A DNA stretch of 64,000 bases from Pseudovibrio sp. Alg231-02 (GTDB taxonomy: Bacteria; Pseudomonadota; Alphaproteobacteria; Rhizobiales; Stappiaceae): contig NZ_FREX01000004.1 of assembly GCF_900143565.1 (NCBI RefSeq), positions 186,001-250,000 on the forward strand. Reading direction: 5' to 3'. Both the position numbers and the translations under genes were made by a program. How positions within the stretch are numbered: the stretch's first letter is position 1; every line of letters starts with the position of its first letter. This document shows positions 44,622 through 53,492 of this stretch, in pieces. Below the pieces are notes generated by a model that made no database searches, was not told where the DNA came from, and saw only the letters and a program-made list of their open reading frames with translations.

Positions 44622-46925
44622 TTATGCGGCTTGTTTAAAAGCCGTAGGCTTGAATTCCAGAACCCAACAGGCTTCCAGTTTGTTTCTCTTCCAAGGCAGG
44701 AAGGAGCGGACGCGGTATTTGACCTGACGAAGTTCCAGATAATCCGGCAGGTTTGCACCGGGGCCAGCAGACTTCTGAATAAGGTCTGCCCAGTCACGTG
44801 CCAGTTTGGTTGGTTCTTCGACAATTTGCATTCCGTCGCTCTTTTCACCGGTTGGCTTGGAGATCAGCTGTTTGTAAACGGATGGGTTCAACAGGGCCTT
44901 CAAGGCGCCGCTTAAACCATGCAGATCTTCACCGAAGGCCTGATCATCTTCGTCAGCGATGTTACCGGCATTTTCCTTGTCTTGATCAGTTGGCTCATTC
45001 AGTACAGCACTGCTTGCTTCCGTCTTGCCGTGTTCCACTTCCTTGATAACGACATTGTACTGATCCTTCTTGCCACCTTCCATCGGTGTAATTTCAACCT
45101 GGAACATAGCTGACCACGGTTGTTCCTTCGCCCATTTCAAAATCTTGCGAATGCTCGTGCCGTTGCTCATCTTGGCCATGACTTCCTTCATGGCATGGTC
45201 CTGCAAGCTGCTGATCGCATCATGTGCATTCCCATAGCTTTGCAACAGGCCGTCACCCTTGGAGCTGAGGAACTCGTCCAGATGGCCTCTCTTGTCCTGA
45301 ATGTCGCTGCTCTTTTGTGACTGATCTTCTCTCAGATCAGACATGTTGAGAGCCAGATCGCCCAGATCACCCGCAATAGCCCGTGGCAGATTGTTGATCA
45401 GGTTGACCTCGGCAACAGTGTCAGAGGTTGGCTTCTGTTCCACAACCCAGGCCGTTTTCACGGTGTCCGTGTTGGAGAAGAAGCCCTTCTTGATGTCGTG
45501 ATAGCGGATCTGCTTCAAAGTCATGTAATCAGGCAGCTGATCACTGATGTCCCGGCCACTTGCCTGTGCGCGGGCGAGGGTTTCACCCCAGTTCATTGCC
45601 AGATCACTTGGCTTTTCGACAAATGGCACATCATCATTGCTGGCTTCACCCGTAACCTTGGTGGTCAGGGCCTCCATCATTTTTGGTGAGCGCAAGCCGT
45701 TGAAGATCAGCTCAGGATTGGCCATGAGTTTTTCTTTCGACAGATTTCGCTGTGCCAGATCGGTGTTGCTGTCGATATCCAGACCATCAGTGTCTTCGTT
45801 TCCCGCAGAGCTGTCACGCAGCTGCGCTTCAATGTTGAAGAACTCACCCTTGGTGGTGATGTCGATATCAACGAGCTTTGCCCATGGCTGGGTGGCAACC
45901 CAGTTCATGGTCTTGCGGGGGCTGTTGGTTTGGGCAAGATGGTCGTTGACCATGTTCTTGGCCATCTTCGCCAGGCCGGAGGCTGCATTCAGGGCGCGGT
46001 CATTCTGCTCTGCCAACTCATCAACGGCAGAATCCACGGTCTGGCCAAAGCTGATGGCAGACTGAACGTCGTTTGTGGTATTCAGCGCCATACCCAGCTG
46101 CCGGGCAACAGCCATGCGGTATTCAACAACTTCCTGTTCAATTTCTTCCAACTTTTGTCGCTCACTGTCAGAAACCGCGTTTTCCTTCGCATTGTCGATG
46201 GTGTCGCTCATAGCTTTACCGAAGGCATGCTGGCGGTACAGCTCATTGACATCTTTGACGAGTGCATTCCCAAGCTTGACCATATTCTGGCTCATAAACA
46301 CCAGCATTTCGCGGTGGGCCGGGGTCAGCTGCTTAGGGTTGGAGTTGGCAGCATTCTGCAGGAATTCATTGAAACGGGGATCATCTGCCTGGCTGTCAAA
46401 AATTTCCTTGGTGACACTCCGGGACTCTTCCCTCAGTTCCTTCTTCAGATCACGGGTGAACTGCTGCTTGACCATCTCATCAGCTTTTTCCTGAGGCATG
46501 CCCAGAACATCTTTCACATGATGTTCCCATTTGGCGGCTGAAGGGTCAGCATAAGCTGTTGCGAGAGGGTCTTTTAAGAAATCCTCTTTCTTCTGCTGGA
46601 AGGTGCGCAAGCGGTCTAACCGCTCACGAAGTGTTTCAGATTCCGGCAGGCCAATTTCCTCAAAGACAGCATGGACCGGCATTGGCTTTGCGCCAGCGGG
46701 CCGTTCTGGAGGTGGGGTGTTGACGACGACATAGTCGCTCAAATCCGGGTCGGCAGTTCCATTGCGTTGGTCATGATTACCATGAACGCCATTGACCTGC
46801 TCGTTTGAGGTTCTTGCTGTACGGTTGGTTTCGTCCCCATCTTCCTCGGGGAAGTTCCAATGCATGTTCTGGTAGACTGCCTTGGCCCAATCGTGCTGTT
46901 CAGCATTCAACTTATTTACAGGCAT
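44622..46925 (-). CDS. 767-residue hypothetical protein with duplicated C-terminal module
   Basis: A hydrophilic, acidic protein without signal peptide or membrane span. Residues 1-80 are polar and low in order (Asn, Asp, Thr, Pro rich). Residues 90-310 are strongly helical. Then two copies of one module follow, about 310-500 and 568-761: RKTMNWVATQPWAKLVDIDI pairs with RKILKWAKEQPWSAMFQVEI, and LPDYMTLKQIRY with LPDYLELRQVKY; each ends in (A)(W/C)WV(V/L)E(Q/F)KPT. I do not recognise the family. The unstructured N-terminus and modular body resemble secreted effectors of symbiotic bacteria, but no secretion gene is nearby. AGGAG precedes the ATG; the gene stands alone. Confidence 0.75.
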   Translation of the reverse strand: MPVNKLNAEQHDWAKAVYQNMHWNFPEEDGDETNRTARTSNEQVNGVHGNHDQRNGTADPDLSDYVVVNTPPPERPAGAKPMPVHAVFEEIGLPESETLRERLDRLRTFQQKKEDFLKDPLATAYADPSAAKWEHHVKDVLGMPQEKADEMVKQQFTRDLKKELREESRSVTKEIFDSQADDPRFNEFLQNAANSNPKQLTPAHREMLVFMSQNMVKLGNALVKDVNELYRQHAFGKAMSDTIDNAKENAVSDSERQKLEEIEQEVVEYRMAVARQLGMALNTTNDVQSAISFGQTVDSAVDELAEQNDRALNAASGLAKMAKNMVNDHLAQTNSPRKTMNWVATQPWAKLVDIDITTKGEFFNIEAQLRDSSAGNEDTDGLDIDSNTDLAQRNLSKEKLMANPELIFNGLRSPKMMEALTTKVTGEASNDDVPFVEKPSDLAMNWGETLARAQASGRDISDQLPDYMTLKQIRYHDIKKGFFSNTDTVKTAWVVEQKPTSDTVAEVNLINNLPRAIAGDLGDLALNMSDLREDQSQKSSDIQDKRGHLDEFLSSKGDGLLQSYGNAHDAISSLQDHAMKEVMAKMSNGTSIRKILKWAKEQPWSAMFQVEITPMEGGKKDQYNVVIKEVEHGKTEASSAVLNEPTDQDKENAGNIADEDDQAFGEDLHGLSGALKALLNPSVYKQLISKPTGEKSDGMQIVEEPTKLARDWADLIQKSAGPGANLPDYLELRQVKYRVRSFLPWKRNKLEACWVLEFKPTAFKQAA
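44643..45224 (-). repeat. second copy of the internal module in the 767-residue protein
   Basis: Encodes residues about 568-761: QPW near 602-604, EEPTKLARDW near 703-712 matching EKPSDLAMNW in copy one, then LPDYLELRQVKY near 726-737. Confidence 0.75.
45426..45998 (-). repeat. first copy of the internal module in the 767-residue protein
   Basis: Encodes residues about 310-500. It aligns in order with the second copy through the QPW, EKP-DLA-W and LPDY blocks. Divergence at DNA level is high, so the duplication is old. Confidence 0.75.
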
Positions 46926-47294
46926 GACACGTCTCCTGCTAACTAAGTTTTGTTATTGGCTAATAAAGTTGTGCTCCTCCTATCCGTTTATTTTAAGGCA
47001 CGGAATCGACTTTAGTATAATAAGTTAAGACTGATTAAACCGGTCTGCTCAAATGCAAGCGGTCTAAGCATTTAAACCGACAATACCGATCACGTTTTCC
47101 CAAAAACATCAATCACATCTGCTGATAGCGCAATCAGTGAGCGGGTGCCTAATTCTCCCGGCTTGCCATGTCAGCCCGTTCAAATTTGCGGTTTATTTGA
47201 GGGACTGAAACCGCCTGTTTGCAATGAAATCTGCTTAGGATCTGCGCGAAATTGCAAACTAGAAAGCTCATGGATGTTGTATCTGACGTCACGC
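46926..47294. promoter_or_regulatory. 369-bp region between the 767-residue protein and mbfA
   Basis: AT-rich near 46960-47040. Divergent promoters are expected for both genes. AAATGC and GCATTT (about 47052-47074) form a small inverted repeat beside a repeated CGGTCT. I looked for an Irr/ICE iron box before mbfA and found no clear one. The open frame from 47145 into mbfA is not used (see mbfA). Confidence 0.4.
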
Positions 47295-48245
47295 ATGCGA
47301 TTTTCTGACCTGAGCGAGCAGCAGGTGCTGGCGCTTGCCATCTCGTCAGAGGAAGATGACGCCCGCATCTATCGGGGCTTTGCAAAACGACTGCAGGATG
47401 ATTACCCCGGAACCGCCGCCGTCTTTGCCGATATGGCCAATGAAGAAGACCAGCACCGGATTGCCCTGATCGAACTGCACCAAAAACGCTTCGGCGACAC
47501 GATCCCTTTGATCCGCCGCGAACATGTTTCCGGGTTTTATGCCCGAAGCCCACTCTGGCTCTCCACCCAGCTGACGCTCGATCAGATCCGCCATATCTCC
47601 GAGAACATGGAGACGGCCTCACGCACATTCTATGAAAACGCAGAGAAGAAGAGCACGGATGCAGATACCCGCCGCTTGCTGGGCGACCTGGCAGCGGTGG
47701 AAGCGGACCACCAGAACAAAGCCCGCAACTTGTCACAAACCCATCTGGCCTCAACGGGAGAGCAGGAGGAAGAAACCGCACACCGCAAGCTGATCCTGAC
47801 CCTGATCCAGCCCGGTCTTGCCGGGTTAATGGATGGCTCCGTCTCCACTCTGGCCCCTGTTTTCGCCACAGCCTTTGCAACAGGCAACACATGGACCACG
47901 TTTCTTGTTGGCCTTGCAGCCTCCATCGGCGCAGGTATTTCCATGGGTTTTACGGAGGCGGTCTCGGATGACGGGCAGATTTCCGGACGAGGTTCACCTG
48001 CTTTGCGCGGCGTTGCTTCCGGCGTGATGACAGCTCTCGGAGGGCTGGGCCACACCATCCCGTACCTGCTCAGTGATTTTTGGGTGGCCACGTTTATCGC
48101 GTTTTTCGTTGTGGCGGTTGAGCTTTGTGCGATTGCGTGGATCCAGAGCAAATACATGGAAACGCCGCTCTTGCGGGCGACGTTTCAGGTTGTTCTCGGC
48201 GGCTCACTGGTGTTTGCCGCCGGTGTCATTATCGGCGGTGGTTAG
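47295..48245 (+). CDS. mbfA: MbfA: ferritin-like/VIT1 membrane iron exporter
   Basis: A 316-residue fusion. Residues about 1-140 are a ferritin-like diiron domain with Glu/His ligands (SSEEDDARIYRGF, ANEEDQHRIALIE, AVEADHQNKA). The C-terminal part, about 165-316, is a VIT1/CCC1-like transporter with five hydrophobic segments (IQPGLAGLMDGSVSTLAPVFA, SIGAGISMGFTEA). In rhizobia and Agrobacterium MbfA exports iron and is controlled by Irr. The ATG at 47295 gives the family N-terminus MRFSDLSEQQVLALAIS, though no ribosome site is clear; the longer frame to 47145 lacks homology. Confidence 0.9.
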   Translation: MRFSDLSEQQVLALAISSEEDDARIYRGFAKRLQDDYPGTAAVFADMANEEDQHRIALIELHQKRFGDTIPLIRREHVSGFYARSPLWLSTQLTLDQIRHISENMETASRTFYENAEKKSTDADTRRLLGDLAAVEADHQNKARNLSQTHLASTGEQEEETAHRKLILTLIQPGLAGLMDGSVSTLAPVFATAFATGNTWTTFLVGLAASIGAGISMGFTEAVSDDGQISGRGSPALRGVASGVMTALGGLGHTIPYLLSDFWVATFIAFFVVAVELCAIAWIQSKYMETPLLRATFQVVLGGSLVFAAGVIIGGG

Positions 48246-48251
48246 ACGCCC

Positions 48252-49307
48252 CTACAGGGACGCGCCACCTTCTGCGAACACATGCAGGAATTCACGGTTC
48301 ACGGAAACCGGTAACATATCTCCTTCTCGCACAGTGATGGAATGGTCCACCCGCATGGTGATTGGATCAGAGGAGAAGCTGGTTTGCAGGTAGGCGAGGG
48401 ACTCTGACCCAAGTTCCTCAACCAGTTCCACCTTCGCGGAGAAATCGCAGGCCTCTGTGTTGGAGATGCTCATATGCTCCGGACGGATGCCAAGCGTGAT
48501 CGCTCCATTTGCTTCAGCCCTTTGTGCATCATTGATGTTGAAGCCATCCAGCTGAATTGCCCCCTGTTGCGCAGTCGCCCCGATAAAGTTCATGGACGGC
48601 GCTCCGAGGAATCCGGCCACGAACTTATTCGCCGGACGCTCATATAGATCAATCGGACGCCCCACCTGCTCAATCACACCGTGGTTGAACACCACAATCC
48701 GGTCAGCAAGGGTCATCGCCTCGGTCTGGTCGTGGGTCACGTAGATGATCGTGGCACCCAAACGCTTGTGCAGACGAGCGATTTCCAGACGCATCTGTAC
48801 GCGCAGGGCAGCATCCAGATTGGACAGCGGCTCATCAAACAGGAACACCTGCGGATTGCGGATAATCGCACGGCCAATCGCCACACGCTGACGCTGACCA
48901 CCGGAAAGCTGACGCGGATAGCGCTCCAGCAGATGAGTTATCTGCAGGGTCTCCGCCACATTGCTCACACGGCGAGCCACCTCATCCTTCGCCATCTTAC
49001 CAAGACGCAAGCCGAAGCTGATGTTCTCAGACACTGTCATATGCGGAAACAGCGCATAGGACTGGAACACCATGGCAATTTCGCGCTTGGATGGATGGGC
49101 ACGAGTGACGTCTTTGTCGGCAATGTTGATCTGGCCGGACGTGACATCCTCCAGACCTGAGATCATGCGCAACATGGTGGACTTGCCGCACCCGGATGGT
49201 CCGACGAAGACAATGAACTCACCCTTTTCAACCTCAAGGTCCACCCCATGGATGACCTCCAGATCTCCGAATGACTTTTTGATGTTTTTCAGTGACAAAC
49301 TACTCAT
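48252..49307 (-). CDS. sugar ABC transporter ATPase (MalK/UgpC type)
   Basis: A 351-residue CUT1-type ATPase: Walker A GPSGCGKST at about 36-44, MVFQSYALFPHMTV Q-loop, LSGGQRQRVAIGRAI signature near 135-150, LFDEPLSNLDA and an OB-type regulatory tail with LGIRPEHM near 273-280. It powers import by the permeases encoded just upstream in the same operon, 11 bp away. Confidence 0.93.
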   Translation of the reverse strand: MSSLSLKNIKKSFGDLEVIHGVDLEVEKGEFIVFVGPSGCGKSTMLRMISGLEDVTSGQINIADKDVTRAHPSKREIAMVFQSYALFPHMTVSENISFGLRLGKMAKDEVARRVSNVAETLQITHLLERYPRQLSGGQRQRVAIGRAIIRNPQVFLFDEPLSNLDAALRVQMRLEIARLHKRLGATIIYVTHDQTEAMTLADRIVVFNHGVIEQVGRPIDLYERPANKFVAGFLGAPSMNFIGATAQQGAIQLDGFNINDAQRAEANGAITLGIRPEHMSISNTEACDFSAKVELVEELGSESLAYLQTSFSSDPITMRVDHSITVREGDMLPVSVNREFLHVFAEGGASL

Positions 49308-49318
49308 AATGTCCCCGA

Positions 49319-50197
49319 TTATCCTTTCACGGCACCCATGGTCATGCCTTTGATAAAGAAACGCTGGAAGAACAGGAATACGATCAGCGTTGGCAGGCTG
49401 GCGATCAGCGACATGGCGCCCTGAATGCCCCAGGCAACGGAGTATTGGCCCTTCATGAACACGAGCCCCAGCATGATGGTGCGTTTTTCGTCAGACTGGG
49501 TGAAGATCAGCGGCCAAAGGAAATCGTTCCAGATCCAGGTGAATTGAAGCGTCGCCAGCACTGCAATGGCTGGCAGGCTGATGGGCAGCGCGATCCTGGT
49601 CAGCACCTGCCATTCGTTGGCCCCTTCCAAAATCGCCGCCTCACGCAGTGGGTTGGGCACGGTGGCGAAGAAGTTGCGCATCAGCAGAGTGCAAATCGGG
49701 ATACCCAGCGCGGTGTGCACGATGATCATCGGCCACAGCGTATCAATCAGCCCCATCAGGTTGAACAGACGAAACAGCGGGATCAGGATGACCTGCGGCG
49801 GGAAGAACATGCCGGACACCACCAGCAAAAACACCAGATCACTGCCTTTGAACGGCAACTTGGAGAACACATAACCCGCTAGCGTGCCAAGCCCGATGGA
49901 AAACGCCGTTGCCGGCGCGGCCACGAGGAACGTGTTGAGCATGTAGCCATGCACCGCCGGATTGCTCAGCACCTCAACATAGTTGCCCCAGTACATGCTG
50001 CTTGGAATGGCCCAAAGGTCACCAAGCGCAATATCCCGTGTGGTTTTAACGGAGGACAGCAACACGCCAAAGGTTGGCGCAAGAAACAGGATTGCCAGCG
50101 TAAACAAGCAGATGAAGATGACAACAGGCCACGGATTGAACCGCTTCGGCGCAACATATTCACCGCTGGCACTGCCCAGACTAGCCGTATCAGCCAT
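49319..50197 (-). CDS. sugar ABC transporter permease (MalG type)
   Basis: A 292-residue CUT1 permease with six spans and the EAA loop EAAILEGANEWQVLTRIALPISLPAI near 185-210. N-terminal NPWPVVIFICLFTLAILFL. It overlaps the partner permease gene by 8 bp and is followed by the ATPase. Confidence 0.93.
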   Translation of the reverse strand: MADTASLGSASGEYVAPKRFNPWPVVIFICLFTLAILFLAPTFGVLLSSVKTTRDIALGDLWAIPSSMYWGNYVEVLSNPAVHGYMLNTFLVAAPATAFSIGLGTLAGYVFSKLPFKGSDLVFLLVVSGMFFPPQVILIPLFRLFNLMGLIDTLWPMIIVHTALGIPICTLLMRNFFATVPNPLREAAILEGANEWQVLTRIALPISLPAIAVLATLQFTWIWNDFLWPLIFTQSDEKRTIMLGLVFMKGQYSVAWGIQGAMSLIASLPTLIVFLFFQRFFIKGMTMGAVKG

Positions 50198-51071
50198 AGA
50201 TTTCGTCCACCTTTTTAAGCTGTTTGAAATAGAGGCGAATGATGGTCAGCGCGACGAGGAACAGCACCACAGAGATGGCGCTGCCATAGCCCATCAGGTA
50301 CTTTTTGAAGCTCTCGTTGTACATGTGCATGGCCAGCGTATCCGAGCTGTTGAACGGCCCACCACCGGTCATGATGTACAGGATATCAAAGCCCTTCAGA
50401 GAGTTGATCACGCTCAGCGCTACTACGACCACGGTGGCCGGTGTCAGCAGTGGCAGAATGACGTGGCGGATGCGCTGCCACGTTGTGGCGCCTTCCAGCT
50501 CGCACACTTCCAGCAGATCACCGGGAATAGCCGTCAGGCCTGCAAGATAGATCACCATGGACAGACCGGTTGCCTGCCAGGACCATGCAACGATGACCGA
50601 GTAGAGCGCACTGTCTGGTTTTGCCAGCCAGGCGTAGTTGAAGCGGTCGTTGGTGACGTACTCAATTATGGAATTCAGCAGGCCCCAGTCGGGCTGGTAG
50701 ATCCACACCCAGACCTGACCAACCACAACGGCGGATAGACAGATTGGCAGATAAAAGATGGTTTTGAAGATCGGGCCGCCGGGCACGTGGCTGTCGATCA
50801 GCAGCGCCAGCGAGAGACCAAGAATTGTTGGAAGCACAACCGCAATGGCCATCCAGATAATCGTGTTTATTGCCGCAGACATGAAGAGCCGATCGGAAAA
50901 CAGCTTTCCGAAATTCTCAAAGCCAACGAAGTCATAATTGTCACTGAAACCGTTCCAGTTGGTAAAGCCGTAATAAAACGAGCTTAGGAGCGGCCAGATG
51001 ATGATCAGCGCGAATACGCTGAGGGGGAGCGCCAAAAGGGCAACGCGCCAGAATGTGTTGCTTTGATTCAT
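50190..51071 (-). CDS. sugar ABC transporter permease (MalF type)
   Basis: A 293-residue CUT1 permease, six spans, with the EAA loop EVCELEGATTWQRIRHVILPLLTPA near 187-211. ALLIDSHVPGGPIFKTIFYLP near 90-110 is typical of the larger permease partner. A stem-loop separates it from the binding-protein gene upstream. Confidence 0.93.
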   Translation of the reverse strand: MNQSNTFWRVALLALPLSVFALIIIWPLLSSFYYGFTNWNGFSDNYDFVGFENFGKLFSDRLFMSAAINTIIWMAIAVVLPTILGLSLALLIDSHVPGGPIFKTIFYLPICLSAVVVGQVWVWIYQPDWGLLNSIIEYVTNDRFNYAWLAKPDSALYSVIVAWSWQATGLSMVIYLAGLTAIPGDLLEVCELEGATTWQRIRHVILPLLTPATVVVVALSVINSLKGFDILYIMTGGGPFNSSDTLAMHMYNESFKKYLMGYGSAISVVLFLVALTIIRLYFKQLKKVDEIYG

Positions 51072-51165
51072 ACCCGTCTCAGAAAAAGCCTGCCTCGCAG
51101 TGGTGCATATCTATCTCCCCCAAACTTACATGGCTTGGTGGGAAATACGTGAAGCTATAGAGGCA

Positions 51166-51194
51166 AGCCGACCGCAAACATGTTGCGATCGGCT
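51166..51194 (-). terminator. stem-loop between binding-protein and permease genes
   Basis: An 11-bp stem with one mismatch (51166-51176 with 51184-51194). It lies in the 141-bp gap of the operon, as in the malE-malF gap, and would lower permease expression or stabilise the binding-protein mRNA. Confidence 0.65.
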
Positions 51195-51212
51195 CTGTTT
51201 TAAGTGTGATGA

Positions 51213-52484
51213 TTATTCGGCAAACGCGCTTGCTGCGCTGGCCTGTGTTTCATCCAGAATGGCATCCACTTTGGATGGATCATCCATGAAGCGTGCGAAC
51301 ATGGACAGCCCAACTTCCGCCACTGGCGGAGGCGTGGACAGGTCGTAGTTGAACGCGAAGGTCTGCGCAGCGTCGATGGTATCGAGCGCTTTGAGCATCA
51401 CGGCGTTGTAGTTAGACTTGGCAACATTCACGTTGGCAGAAAGAGCGCCCTGAATGTTGGCCCACTTGGCCTGTGCTTCCGGATCTGACACCAGATACTC
51501 AAGCAGCTGCTCAGCCCCTTCCGGGTTCTTCGCATTTGCAGAGATCACCAGACCATCAACCGGACCAACAACCGCGTTTGGAACACCAGCTGTCACTTCC
51601 GGGAATGGGTAGAAGTCATAGTCTTCACCCGGTTTCAGGCCGATGGAGTTCCAGTATCCGGTGATCCATGTGCCCATCAGGGTCATGGCCGCATCACCAC
51701 GGGCAACCTTGTCAGAAGCATCAGTCCAGCTGTCTGCGTTTGCATTTTCAACAAAGTAGCCTTTGTCGACCATGCTCTTCCAGAGACCCATCGCCTTTTT
51801 CACTTCAGGATCGGCATAAGAGGCTGTGCCGTTCATCAGTTTTGCGCGGTAGTCAGGGCCCGCTGTGCGAAGGATCAGATAGTCAAACCAGAACTGGGCA
51901 GGCCAGCGGTTCTTGGAACCAAGCGCGATAGGGGTCACGCCGTTTGCCTTCAGCTTCTCACAGGCTGCGAGGAACTCTTCCCACGTCTTGGGAGCTTCCG
52001 TGATGCCAGCCTTTTCCATAACAGCTTTGTTAAAGAACAGACCGGAGTAGTGGTAACCGAATGGCACCAGATAACGCTCGCCGTCATACTTGGTTGCACC
52101 GTCCGCAACCGACTTGGCGACAACGTTGTCTAGACCAGCCTTGTCCCACATGCCGTCGATTGGACGCAGGTCGCCTGCATCAATGACGAACTGTGTCCGT
52201 GCACCGGCCCAGTAAGAGAACACGTCTGGCAGTGCATTGCCCGCTGCACGCACTAAAATACCGGTCTTGAAATCTTCATGACCGATTGGGCTGTCTTTCA
52301 CAGTGATACCGGACTTGGCTTTAAAGCCTTCCAGAATGTCCTTCAGGCCTTTCTGGCCCAGTTCACCGGTAAAGTAGTGAGAAATGGTGACTTCGTCCGC
52401 TGCAAATGATGGAACCATGGATGCTGTCGCCATGACGGGCGCAAGCACCGCAGCAAGCAAAAGTTGCCTTCTGCGCTTATTCAT
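51213..52484 (-). CDS. sugar ABC transporter periplasmic binding protein
   Basis: A 423-residue SBP_bac_1 protein with signal peptide to about 28 (MVPSFAADE). YSGLFFNKAVMEKAGI near 145 and DAAMTLMGTWITGYW near 265 are typical of CUT1 binding proteins for mono- or disaccharides. It is the first gene of the importer operon, divergent from the IclR gene. Confidence 0.93.
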   Translation of the reverse strand: MNKRRRQLLLAAVLAPVMATASMVPSFAADEVTISHYFTGELGQKGLKDILEGFKAKSGITVKDSPIGHEDFKTGILVRAAGNALPDVFSYWAGARTQFVIDAGDLRPIDGMWDKAGLDNVVAKSVADGATKYDGERYLVPFGYHYSGLFFNKAVMEKAGITEAPKTWEEFLAACEKLKANGVTPIALGSKNRWPAQFWFDYLILRTAGPDYRAKLMNGTASYADPEVKKAMGLWKSMVDKGYFVENANADSWTDASDKVARGDAAMTLMGTWITGYWNSIGLKPGEDYDFYPFPEVTAGVPNAVVGPVDGLVISANAKNPEGAEQLLEYLVSDPEAQAKWANIQGALSANVNVAKSNYNAVMLKALDTIDAAQTFAFNYDLSTPPPVAEVGLSMFARFMDDPSKVDAILDETQASAASAFAE

Positions 52485-52763
52485 ATTTCAATCCCCTCCC
52501 AAGAGTTTGCATATGTTTTACAAATTCATTTCGTCAATAAGTTGCCTTATGTGCAACAAAACTGAATATACGCCCCATTTCGCCGTGCATTTCGGTAAAT
52601 GTCAAGCCTATTTTGTACAAAAATACGTATACCGCCTCTTGCACTCCTGTAAAACCTGTGTCAATTCTGAGTCCAGATGCTGGAAATTTGTTGCCCTATG
52701 TTTAACTTCATGTAATTAGTTGTCCATATTTCAACTTTTCCAGTGTGTGAATGGAGATTGACG
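52485..52763. promoter_or_regulatory. divergent control region between importer and catabolic operon
   Basis: AT-rich, with several repeated signals. GTTTGCATATGT (52505), GTTGCCTTATGT (52541) and GTTGCCCTATGT (52690) are three direct copies of one motif. TTTTGTACAAAA (52611-52622) is a perfect 12-bp palindrome, followed by ATACGTAT (52623-52630). These are candidate IclR sites controlling both operons. Confidence 0.55.
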
Positions 52764-53489
52764 TTGCGCCTTTTACAATCGCTATCCCGTGGACTTCAGA
52801 CGCTCGACTATCTTGCCCAGCAGGCCAAACCGCTGCGGCTTACGGATATCGCGAGTTACCTTGGTGTCGACAAGTCCAATGCGACGCATATTCTGCGTAC
52901 TTTGGTTGCATGCGGTTACGCAACGCAAGGCACTGACAGGCGTTACGCGGCAAGCGAGAAAATGACAGGTTCTCAAGGGTCTGGGCCAACGGCTGAGGCA
53001 ATTGTAGCAGTTCGCCAGCAGTGGCAGCCTATCCTGAAGCAGCTCACCCGCGAGACGGGCGAATGCTCACACATGGCTGTGCTGGCCAGTTCTCAGGTCT
53101 GGTATGTGGATAAAATCGATTCTGAGCTTCCGCTCAAGGTCGACCATCCCATCGGGTCGTTAGGGCCGTTGCACTGCACCGCTCTTGGCAAGGCTTTTCT
53201 GGCGTTTGGTGATGCACAGGCAGAGCAGGAGCTGAAGCAATTCACCCCTGTGACCCTGACGGACCACACCGCCCTTGCAGCAGAAATCTCCAAAAGCAGA
53301 GATCGCGGCTACGCGATTGACGACGAAGAATTTACCTCCGGCATCCGCTGCGTAGCGGGACCGGTTTTTGATGAGCATGGGGTGATGATCGCCGCGATCG
53401 GCGTTTCAGGACCGACAGTTCGAATTGATGACAAGCGCTTTGAGGAGCTTGGTGCGCTTGTTCAGAAAATGTGTTTTATGAGGGAGTAA
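52764..53489 (+). CDS. IclR-family regulator
   Basis: A 241-residue IclR protein. The winged HTH is at about 1-55 (SLSRGLQTLDYLAQQAKPL, then LTDIASYLGVDKSNATHILRTL), the effector domain at 75-240 with GSLGPLHCTALGKAFLAF and GIRCVAGPVFDEHGVMIAAIGVSGP split over two strands. The TTG at 52764 has ATGGAG eight bases upstream and is preferred; a GTG at 52743 is in frame. It leads the catabolic operon and sits opposite the sugar importer. Confidence 0.88.
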   Translation: MRLLQSLSRGLQTLDYLAQQAKPLRLTDIASYLGVDKSNATHILRTLVACGYATQGTDRRYAASEKMTGSQGSGPTAEAIVAVRQQWQPILKQLTRETGECSHMAVLASSQVWYVDKIDSELPLKVDHPIGSLGPLHCTALGKAFLAFGDAQAEQELKQFTPVTLTDHTALAAEISKSRDRGYAIDDEEFTSGIRCVAGPVFDEHGVMIAAIGVSGPTVRIDDKRFEELGALVQKMCFMRE

Positions 53490-53492
53490 AGG

